This document shows, piece by piece, positions 1 through 5,360 of a stretch of 6,499 nucleotides of DNA. Numbering within the stretch: position 1 is the stretch's first letter; the number at the start of each line of letters is the position of its first letter. A program made the position numbers and the translations under genes. The notes beneath the pieces were generated by a model. That model worked only from the letters and a program-made list of their open reading frames with translations. It did not search any database and had not been told where the DNA came from. This stretch comes from HyVt-560 sp964577195. GTDB lineage: Bacteria; Pseudomonadota; Gammaproteobacteria; UWMA-0217. The DNA is taken from assembly GCA_964577195.1 (NCBI GenBank), contig CAZNYF010000157.1, positions 1 to 6,499 of the forward strand. The letters are read 5' to 3'.

Positions 1-1
1 C

Positions 2-217
2 GTGAAGCATGATTTGGATGGTATTACCTCCAGAGGTGGAAGAGCGGCATTTGTGTCAAAAGCAATTAAGAAGGCAATTGATGATTACCACAAACAGCAG
101 GCCTTAAATAAAATTCTTGTTTTCAAACCCTATAAGATTGACCGTGATTCCACGGAGGTATTACAGGAGGTCAGAGAAAGTCGTAGCGCCCAGGTTACGC
201 AGTCAAGTAGAAGCTGA
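2..217 (+). CDS. VapB-like antitoxin, 3' part (5' truncated by window edge)
   Basis: This is the C-terminal 71 residues of a small protein whose start lies before the window. The GTG at position 2 is probably an internal valine codon, because a small DNA-binding domain would need residues before it. The visible part has a basic stretch (RGGRAAFVSKAIKKAIDDY, residues 11-29) that resembles the second helix region of ribbon-helix-helix antitoxins. A charged, likely flexible tail follows, of the kind that binds and blocks the toxin. The stop codon ends one base before the ATG of a PIN-domain toxin, the usual antitoxin-then-toxin order of vapBC operons. The antitoxin would neutralise the toxin and, with it, repress their shared promoter, which is outside the window. 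The antitoxin call rests more on context than on sequence; the exact family is uncertain. Confidence 0.7.
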   Translation: MKHDLDGITSRGGRAAFVSKAIKKAIDDYHKQQALNKILVFKPYKIDRDSTEVLQEVRESRSAQVTQSSRS

Positions 218-218
218 T

Positions 219-650
219 ATGCACCGTTATGTGATTGACAGCTCGGTATTTAATAAGCTTTACCTTGACGAGGCGGATAGAGATAAAGCGCAGTCTTTAT
301 TCATTCAGGCCGCTGAAAATAAAGCTGAACTACTCGCGCCTGATTTGTTGTTTCTAGAGGTTGTTAATACAGCGCAAAGGTGTGGCATACCGGTGGGGGA
401 AATTGTCGCATTGCTTGATGCTCAGAAATGCCTGATGCAAATGCGAACGTTCAATGAACAAGAACAAAAAATGGCTGTTGAAATAATTTCAAAAGGCCAT
501 TCCAATAGTGCTTCTCCTTCAATTTATGATGCGATTTTTCATGCTATGGCAATCTGTAATGAGGCTATTTTTGTCACCGCAGACAAACGCCATTATGAAA
601 AAACAAAACAGCTGGGATCGATTGTTTTATTAAATCATTTAAGATTCTGA
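219..650 (+). CDS. VapC-like PIN-domain toxin (ribonuclease)
   Basis: A complete 143-residue protein of the size expected for a VapC toxin. PIN-domain VapC proteins are Mg2+-dependent endoribonucleases, often cutting initiator tRNA or rRNA; the target here cannot be told. The four conserved acidic positions are visible: D7 (YVIDSSV), E47 (LFLEVVN), D104 (IYDAIFHAMA) and D122 (VTADKRHY). The open frame extends upstream to 117, but I chose the ATG at 219. It puts the YVIDSSV strand at the N-terminus, as in the family. It also starts one base after the antitoxin stop, with a weak TAGAAG ribosome site at 208-213. The strong AGGAGG at 165-170 lies about 49 bases upstream, inside the antitoxin gene, and is too far away to serve this start. 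The toxin appears intact, with all catalytic residues present. Confidence 0.88.
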   Translation: MHRYVIDSSVFNKLYLDEADRDKAQSLFIQAAENKAELLAPDLLFLEVVNTAQRCGIPVGEIVALLDAQKCLMQMRTFNEQEQKMAVEIISKGHSNSASPSIYDAIFHAMAICNEAIFVTADKRHYEKTKQLGSIVLLNHLRF

Positions 651-654
651 GCTA

Positions 655-685
655 GTACTCCATCAGTATAATATTGATGGAGTAC
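655..685. terminator. Perfect 11-bp hairpin after the toxin gene, possible bidirectional terminator
   Basis: GTACTCCATCA at 655-665 is the exact reverse complement of TGATGGAGTAC at 675-685. The nine-base loop can add three weaker pairs. It begins five bases after the toxin stop. No run of T follows on either strand, so it is not a classical intrinsic terminator. It may instead protect mRNA ends or act with Rho. It would also sit between the toxin and a possible convergent gene remnant ending at 691. Confidence 0.45.
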
Positions 686-690
686 CAGAG

Positions 691-759
691 TCAGTTAACA
701 CCCACTGGTACATCGTCCACATTTAGCTGCCGGATATAAGGGAGCGAAGATTTATCATC
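691..759 (-). pseudogene. Possible C-terminal remnant of a lost minus-strand gene
   Basis: On the minus strand, an open frame runs from the edge of the REP pair to a TGA at 693-691. It reads PTDDKSSLPYIRQLNVDD then VPVGVN. The mixed composition resembles a real protein C-terminus, but it is only about 23 codons long and the frame meets a TAG beyond the REP pair. A 655-685 hairpin placed between this end and the toxin end fits two convergent genes. I do not recognise the family. This could be chance. Confidence 0.25.
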
Positions 760-833
760 TGTAGGAGCGGCGCCCCGCCGCGATAGACTTCTGCTTTCAC
801 CGAGCATGTTCGTGGCGAGGCGCCACTCCTACA
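760..833. repeat. Inverted pair of REP sequences (REPIN / BIME-like)
   Basis: Two GTAG-headed REP units face each other. The left has TGTAGGAG at 760-767, then a hairpin GCGGCG/CGCCGC (767-772 with 776-781, loop CCC). The right is its mirror: hairpin GTGGCG/CGCCAC (812-817 with 821-826, loop AGG), then CTCCTACA at 826-833. The outer arms 760-774 and 819-833 pair with a single mismatch, so the whole can fold as one long hairpin. Such GTAG-headed elements are dispersed in gammaproteobacterial genomes and are thought to be mobilised by RAYT (TnpA-REP) transposases. No RAYT gene is in this window. Confidence 0.85.
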
Positions 834-1072
834 TTTAATGTCTCTTGGGTGATTTTCGCTACGGCTTCTATTTTCGGACAGCTTCCCTAGCGAGAGGGAG
901 AGCCTAACAGTTTGAATTGGCTCTCTTTGAGATTATGATATGCAGCGATATGTCCTTGGATGGACGGTATTTCGCAAAGAGCCAGGCATGACAATTGCCT
1001 CCTGCATAGCCAGCATTCCCTACTTCCCTGTAGGTCATGGCGGTGCGTCACGAAATTCTTAGAGATGACTCA
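834..1072. other. Gene-free stretch upstream of yciO
   Basis: No convincing gene is visible between the REP pair and yciO. It holds two modest inverted repeats: GAGAGCC/GGCTCTC (898-904 with 919-925) and CCTAC/GTAGG (1019-1023 with 1030-1034). It also holds a candidate promoter at 912-939. The rest could be decayed intergenic sequence or a dispersed repeat; neither can be shown from one copy. Confidence 0.5.
912..939 (+). promoter_or_regulatory. Candidate sigma-70 promoter for the yciO operon
   Basis: TTGAAT at 912-917 and TATGAT at 934-939 are separated by 16 bases and match the sigma-70 consensus at four and five of six positions. Transcription would begin near 946, giving a leader of about 127 bases before yciO. 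An inverted repeat (898-904 with 919-925) flanks the -35 box and could bear on regulation. This is by eye only. Confidence 0.33.
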
Positions 1073-1699
1073 ATGAGCCAGTTTTTCGAAATTCATCCGG
1101 ATAATCCTCAGCAACGGCTAATCAATGAAGCTGTGACGTTGCTGGAGCGCGGTGGTGTCATCGTTTATCCGACTGATTCCTGTTACGCGCTGGGTTGCCA
1201 TCTGGGTGATAAGAAAGCGATGCAGCGGATTCGTCAAATCCGTCAGGTGGACAAAGATCATCATTTCACCTTGATCTGCCGTGATCTTTCGGAAATTTCC
1301 AATTATGCGCGGGTGGATAATGACGCTTACCGAATGATCAAAAGTCTGACCCCCGGTGCTTATACCTTTATACTGGATGCCACCAAAGATGTTCCCAAAA
1401 GGCTCCAGCATCCCAAACGTAAAACCATTGGCATCCGCATTCCTGACAATGAGATTGTTCGCTCTCTTCTTGAAACACTGGGGCAACCGATTATGAGCAG
1501 TACCTTGATTCTTCCAGAGACTGATCTGCCATTGACCGATCCTTATCAAATCAGAGTGCTGCTTGAGCACGAGGTCGACCTGGTGATTGACGGCGGCTTC
1601 TGCGAAATTGAGCCGAGTACCGTGATTGATATGACCTCCGGGTTACCGCAGGTGATGCGTCACGGGAAGGGTGATTTGAGCTGGCTTGATGTACATTAA
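1073..1699 (+). CDS. yciO: YciO, Sua5/YrdC-family protein
   Basis: A 208-residue protein very close in length and sequence to E. coli YciO (about 206 residues). It has the Sua5/YrdC/TsaC fold, whose best-known members make threonylcarbamoyl-AMP for the tRNA t6A modification. YciO is a separate branch whose cellular role is less settled. Visible family segments are VIVYPTDSCYALGC (29-42), KRKTIGIRIP (115-124) and STVIDMTSG (182-190). Where TsaC/Sua5 proteins carry a SxN motif, this has SST (142-144), a difference expected of YciO rather than TsaC. I chose the ATG at 1073 over the in-frame ATG at 1037 because MSQFFEIHPDNPQQRL matches the E. coli start. A weak AGAGA site lies at 1061-1065. Its stop codon TAA (1697-1699) falls within the left inverted repeat of the element that follows. 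It heads the yciO-M50-trpS-scpAB block. Confidence 0.93.
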   Translation: MSQFFEIHPDNPQQRLINEAVTLLERGGVIVYPTDSCYALGCHLGDKKAMQRIRQIRQVDKDHHFTLICRDLSEISNYARVDNDAYRMIKSLTPGAYTFILDATKDVPKRLQHPKRKTIGIRIPDNEIVRSLLETLGQPIMSSTLILPETDLPLTDPYQIRVLLEHEVDLVIDGGFCEIEPSTVIDMTSGLPQVMRHGKGDLSWLDVH

Positions 1700-1861
1700 G
1701 GGCACCTCTAAAAATACAAGCACCACTGAGAAAAACCATGAACAGTACCTTATTTATCCAAAAAATCGTTAAATACACCCAGTATTCGCCTCATTTTAGT
1801 ATAAAAAATGCACTATTCCTGATTTCCCTCAGCAGCACTTCTATTTTTAGAGATGCCCTTA
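1697..1861. mobile_element. MITE-like element with 20-bp terminal inverted repeats
   Basis: TAAGGGCACCTCTAAAAATA at 1697-1716 is repeated in reverse complement at 1842-1861 with 19 of 20 matches. The element is about 161 bases if the outer TA at each end (1697-1698 and 1860-1861) is a target duplication. A TA duplication is typical of IS630/Tc1-mariner elements and occurs in some IS5-family groups; the parent family is not known. The interior is AT-rich and encodes no transposase, so it would be a non-autonomous derivative. Weak subterminal symmetry is also seen (CTGAG near 1726-1730 and CTCAG near 1829-1833). It lies between yciO and the M50 protease gene, overlaps the yciO stop codon, and ends 28 bases before the next start codon. 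Confidence 0.7.
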
Positions 1862-1889
1862 GGCTCATCGTCACTACAAACAATAAACT

Positions 1890-2540
1890 ATGACTGTCAT
1901 TCAAACCATCGCTGTTGCCATTCTGCCGTTGATTTTCGCCATCACTGTGCATGAAGCTGCTCATGGCTGGGTGGCAAACAAGCTGGGCGACCCAACTGCC
2001 AAGGGTATGGGCCGGCTGACTTTCAATCCTATTCCACATATTGATCCGGTGGGGACAATTCTAGTGCCAATGGTGATGCTGGTAATGGGCGGCTTTCTGT
2101 TTGGCTGGGCCAAGCCAGTCCCTGTCAATATGCGTAATTTCAAGCATCCACGTAAAGACATGGCGATTGTGGCTGTGGCTGGACCCTTATCGAATTTATC
2201 GATGGCGATTCTCTGGGGACTGATCTGGAAAATGACGCTGATGATGCCGGCAGCTTGGGAGCCAATAGTGATCCCAATTCTACTCACAGCCAAGTTTGGT
2301 ATTTTCCTCAACCTGATTCTGATGGTGTTGAATTTACTACCGCTACCACCGCTGGACGGGGGGCGCGTGCTGACATGGTTGGTCCCTGAGCCGATCGCCC
2401 AAAAACTCGATCAGGTTGAGCGTTACGGCATTATTATTCTGATTGGATTACTATTCTTTGGACTATGGGAGAAGGTCATTCATCCGATCATGGGGGTGAT
2501 CTCCAGTTTCATTCAGCAACTACTCGGCATCCAGCTATAG
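1890..2540 (+). CDS. M50 family site-2-type intramembrane zinc metalloprotease
   Basis: A 216-residue integral membrane protein. The HExxH zinc site is H21-E22-A-A-H25, inside the first membrane segment (about 5-25). The third zinc ligand is D156 in NLLPLPPLDGGR (148-159). Other family features are GWAKPVPVN (72-80) and AGPLSN (97-102). Further hydrophobic segments lie near 57-72, 92-112, 126-150 and 179-192. Lacking PDZ or CBS domains, it belongs to the small minimal S2P group, which cuts substrates within the membrane. Its substrate is unknown; it is not RseP. The start follows the family's usual short N-terminus before LPLIFAITVHEAAHGW. No clear ribosome site precedes the ATG (AAACAATAAACT), possibly because the adjacent MITE-like insertion replaced the native leader. 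The gene commonly sits with trpS and scpAB in proteobacteria. Confidence 0.92.
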   Translation: MTVIQTIAVAILPLIFAITVHEAAHGWVANKLGDPTAKGMGRLTFNPIPHIDPVGTILVPMVMLVMGGFLFGWAKPVPVNMRNFKHPRKDMAIVAVAGPLSNLSMAILWGLIWKMTLMMPAAWEPIVIPILLTAKFGIFLNLILMVLNLLPLPPLDGGRVLTWLVPEPIAQKLDQVERYGIIILIGLLFFGLWEKVIHPIMGVISSFIQQLLGIQL

Positions 2541-2603
2541 ATTGGGCAAAGGCGCGATGTGCCAACAGCCACACATATTAATAAGGACTATTTCAAACCA
2601 TCT

Positions 2604-3691
2604 ATGAACACACAGGTAAACCCTCAACAACGAATCGTTTCCGGAATGCGTCCCACCGGGCGCTTGCATTTAGGCCATTATCACGGCGTAGTGAAAAACT
2701 GGGTCGAACTCCAGCATAGCCACGAATGCTTCTTTTTTGTTGCTGACTGGCATGCGCTGACCACGCATTACGATGATCCCTCGGTCATTGAACAAAATGT
2801 CTGGGATATGGTGATCGATTGGCTGGCTTGCGGTATCAGCCCTGGCGCTGCAAAATTATTCATCCAGTCGCGTGTTCCCGAACATGCCGAGTTGCATTTA
2901 TTACTTTCGATGCTGACTCCGTTGGGTTGGCTGGAACGCGTGCCAACCTATAAGGATCAGCAAGAAAAGCTGCGTGAAAAAGATCTATCGACCTACGGAT
3001 TTCTTGGCTACCCGTTGCTGCAAAGTGCAGATGTGCTGGCTTATAAAGCGGGTGGTGTACCGGTGGGTGAAGACCAGGTTGCACATATCGAAATGACCCG
3101 TGAGGTAGCGCGACGCTTTAATCATCTTTATGGCCGTGAACCTGATTTTGAAGCCAAAGCAGAAGAAGCGATTGCAAAAATGGGTAAAAAGAATGCCCGC
3201 CTGTATCGTAAACATCGAAAAAGTTACGTTGAGCAGGGTGATCAGGAAGCGCTCGAAATCGCCAAAGCACTATTAGAATCTCAGCAGAATATTTCTGTTG
3301 GAGATCGTGAGCGATTACAGGGGTATCTGGAAGGTGCGGGCAAAATGATCTTGCCAGAGCCGACTGCGCTATTGACCGCTGCGCCTAAGATGCCCGGTCT
3401 GGATGGACAGAAAATGTCCAAATCCTATGGTAATACGATTGCCTTGCGAGATGATCCGGACGTGATTGAGAAAAACCTGCGTACCATGCCGACTGATCCC
3501 GCCAGAGTGCGTCGCAATGACCCTGGTAATCCTGAAAAATGCCCCGTGTGGCAGTTTCATCTATTGTATTCTGATAATACAACACGCGAGTGGGTAACCG
3601 AAGGATGCACCACTGCCGGTATTGGTTGTGTTGATTGTAAAAAGCCAATTATTGAAGCGGTTCAGGCCGAGCTTGAGCCGATTCGCAGACG
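2604..3691 (+). CDS. trpS: Tryptophanyl-tRNA synthetase, 3' end lost in the assembly gap
   Basis: Class I aminoacyl-tRNA synthetase that charges tRNA-Trp with tryptophan using ATP. The 362 readable codons include the HIGH-like motif HLGH (22-25) in RPTGRLHLGHYHG, the substrate-binding region (about 43-175, with VPVGEDQ at 152-158) and the KMSKS loop (270-274). It is the longer form, with an added segment at about 180-245 between the catalytic fold and KMSKS. Cysteines C313, C335, C342 and C345 are spaced C-x21-C-x6-C-x2-C, close to the [4Fe-4S] pattern of Thermotoga maritima TrpRS. The frame is open until 3691, where Ns begin; from memory of relatives, about 40 residues and the stop are missing. 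I prefer the ATG at 2604 to the GTG at 2559 because IVSGMRPTG usually lies near the N-terminus. Ribosome site evidence is weak (AAGGA at 2583-2587, rather distant). Confidence 0.92.
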
Positions 3692-3791
3692 NNNNNNNNN
3701 NNNNNNNNNNNNNNNNNNNNNNNNNNNNNNNNNNNNNNNNNNNNNNNNNNNNNNNNNNNNNNNNNNNNNNNNNNNNNNNNNNNNNNNNNNN
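3692..3791. other. Assembly gap of 100 N
   Basis: Exactly 100 unknown bases, the conventional placeholder for a gap of unknown size. It hides the trpS C-terminus and the trpS-scpA junction, so the true gap length may differ. Any reading frame drawn across it, such as one joining trpS to positions up to 3944, is an artefact. Confidence 0.98.
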
Positions 3792-3817
3792 CAGAAGATA
3801 TCCACACACAGGAAGAA

Positions 3818-4630
3818 ATGCCATTTGCGATGGTGCAGGGCGAACCGCTCAGCTCACCGCCCGTGGATTTGTATATTCCTCCTGATGCGCTCGAAGTTAT
3901 TCTTGAAGCCTTCGAGGGGCCGCTGGATTTATTGCTCTATTTAATCAAACGCCAGAACCTCGACATTTTGGATATCCCGGTTGCGCCGATCACTAAACAG
4001 TACATGGAATACATCGACATGATGCAATCCATGCGCCTTGATCTGGCAGCAGAATATTTGGTAATGGCATCGGTACTGACCGAAATTAAATCGCGGATGC
4101 TGCTGCCCCGTCCATCCGCCATCGACGAAGAAGATGACCCACGTGCCGAGCTGGTGCGGCGCTTGCAGGAATACGAACAGTTTAAACAAGCTGCGGATGA
4201 CCTGGATGAATTACCTAGAATGTTTCGCGATAACTTTCCGGTAGCGGCAGATGTGCCGGAAGTAGAGCAAGACATTCCGGAGCCAGAAGTTGATCTGCGA
4301 GAAATGTTACTGGCATTGCAAGATGTTCTACAACGCTCAGAAATGTACTCTCATCATCAGATAGAGCGCGAAATTCTCTCGGTGCGCGCGAAAATGTCGT
4401 TTTTGTTGGAAAAATTAAATGATGCTAACGGTTTTGTAGAATTTCAAAAATTATTTGAGCCAGAAGAAGGTCGCTCTGGAATTGTCGTCAGCTTTCTGGC
4501 AATTCTGGAATTATTAAAAGGCCATTTATTGAATCTGGCGCAAGCAGATTCATTCGCCCCTATTTATGTCTCTCTGGCTGAACAGAGTGCCGCTTTAGAA
4601 TACGATGATATGGAAACTGATCCCGCGTGA
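3818..4630 (+). CDS. scpA: Segregation and condensation protein A (ScpA, kleisin)
   Basis: The kleisin subunit of the SMC-ScpAB condensin, which bridges the SMC heads and recruits ScpB to compact and segregate the chromosome. From the ATG at 3818 it has 270 residues. The N-terminal SMC-binding part includes AFEGPLDLLLYLIKRQNLDI (31-50) and LVMASVLTEIKSRMLLP (81-97). A charged, acidic linker (about 103-160) follows. The C-terminal winged-helix part begins with VRAKMSFLLEKL (189-200) and includes GIVVSFLAILELLKGH (221-236). An AGGAA at 3810-3814 lies just before the ATG, at rather short spacing. The frame is open upstream to the gap, so the true start may lie in it, adding at least eight residues. 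Its TGA overlaps the scpB GTG by four bases (GTGA), implying coupled translation. Confidence 0.93.
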   Translation: MPFAMVQGEPLSSPPVDLYIPPDALEVILEAFEGPLDLLLYLIKRQNLDILDIPVAPITKQYMEYIDMMQSMRLDLAAEYLVMASVLTEIKSRMLLPRPSAIDEEDDPRAELVRRLQEYEQFKQAADDLDELPRMFRDNFPVAADVPEVEQDIPEPEVDLREMLLALQDVLQRSEMYSHHQIEREILSVRAKMSFLLEKLNDANGFVEFQKLFEPEEGRSGIVVSFLAILELLKGHLLNLAQADSFAPIYVSLAEQSAALEYDDMETDPA

Positions 4631-5220
4631 ATAAAGAAAACTTAAAACAATTGGTTGAAGCTATTTTATTTGCTGCTGAAGAACCTATGTCCCTGCCAGC
4701 ACTGCAAGCGTTAATTGAATCACCGCTAGAGCCCATTACAAAAAGTGACTTGCTTGAAGCGATTAAACGGCTAACTGAAGATTGTGAGAACCGAGGTGTT
4801 GAGCTACAGCAAGTTGCTAGCGGCTATCGCTTTCAGGTTAAACAAGAATATGCAGACACCGTTATTAGACTCTGGGAAGAGAAACCCAAAAAATACTCCC
4901 GCGCACTTCTGGAAACATTGTCATTAATCGCCTATCGGCAACCCTTAACACGCGCCGAAATTGAAGATGTTCGCGGCGTGACTGTTAGTAGTAGCATCGT
5001 TAAAACGCTCATTGATCGTGATTGGATACACGTTATTGGTCATCGAGAAACCCCGGGCAGACCCGCGCTGTACGCGACCACCAAAGGCTTTCTCAATTAT
5101 TTTAATTTACGTTCTTTAGATGAGCTGCCTACCTTAAAAGAACTCCAGGATATCGACGCGATTAATCCGTCTCTGGATTTGGGTGATGACACAGAATCTT
5201 CACAGCCAGTTACTCATTAA
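4627..5220 (+). CDS. scpB: Segregation and condensation protein B (ScpB)
   Basis: The ScpB subunit of SMC-ScpAB: a mostly helical protein of two winged-helix domains that dimerises and binds the ScpA linker in the nucleoid. This has 197 residues, a usual length. The N-terminal winged helix spans about 4-80, starting NLKQLVEAILFAAEEPM. The second domain (about 88-160) carries the conserved core ALLETLSLIAYRQPLTRAEI (93-112), then DVRGV (114-118) and GRPALYATTKGFLNYFNL (144-161). An acidic tail follows. It starts with GTG at 4627, sharing four bases with the scpA stop, so the two proteins are probably made in fixed ratio by coupled translation. In many gammaproteobacteria rluB follows; here the next gene is a patatin. 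Confidence 0.95.
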   Translation: MNKENLKQLVEAILFAAEEPMSLPALQALIESPLEPITKSDLLEAIKRLTEDCENRGVELQQVASGYRFQVKQEYADTVIRLWEEKPKKYSRALLETLSLIAYRQPLTRAEIEDVRGVTVSSSIVKTLIDRDWIHVIGHRETPGRPALYATTKGFLNYFNLRSLDELPTLKELQDIDAINPSLDLGDDTESSQPVTH

Positions 5221-5252
5221 TAGCGGCGATACCTTAGCTATTCTCCCTGGTT

Positions 5253-5280
5253 TTGATTTCCAGTCTATGCTTAATATAAG
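5253..5280 (+). promoter_or_regulatory. Candidate promoter for the patatin gene
   Basis: TTGATT at 5253-5258 and TATAAG at 5275-5280 are separated by 16 bases in the 140-base gap between scpB and the patatin gene. The match is fair, not strong. Together with the long spacing, it suggests separate transcription from scpAB. No terminator hairpin with a T run is seen after scpB. Confidence 0.25.
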
Positions 5281-5360
5281 CAATCGAAAACGAATCACCT
5301 CACCGTGTCGTGGCGTTACTAATTTTCCATTGCTAAGCAACTAAAAAAATTGGCCGGAAT

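Noticed and set aside
117..218. Upstream extension of the toxin from an ATG at 117.
   Set aside because: It would overlap most of the antitoxin tail in another frame and add 34 residues before the usual PIN N-terminus.
942..996. Short frames on both strands around 930-990, and possible dispersed-repeat character.
   Set aside because: The frames are under 20 codons and a repeat cannot be shown from a single copy.
1118..1570. A 150-codon minus-strand frame opposite yciO.
   Set aside because: It is fully antisense to a well-recognised gene and has no family features; it is a shadow.
1738..1893. A 51-codon + strand open frame (starting MNSTLFIQK) whose TGA overlaps the M50 gene start as ATGA.
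   Set aside because: Most of it lies within the MITE-like element and crosses its right inverted repeat. No ribosome site or recognisable family is seen; the stop overlap is probably chance.
2559..3944. One long frame joining trpS across the Ns to sequence after the gap.
   Set aside because: It is held open only by the unknown bases. After the gap it reads scpA sequence in the wrong frame, so it is an artefact.
5331..5341. Small TTGC/GCAA hairpin before the patatin gene, considered as terminator or operator.
   Set aside because: Only four base pairs, and the bases after it are A-rich rather than T-rich, so it cannot be supported.
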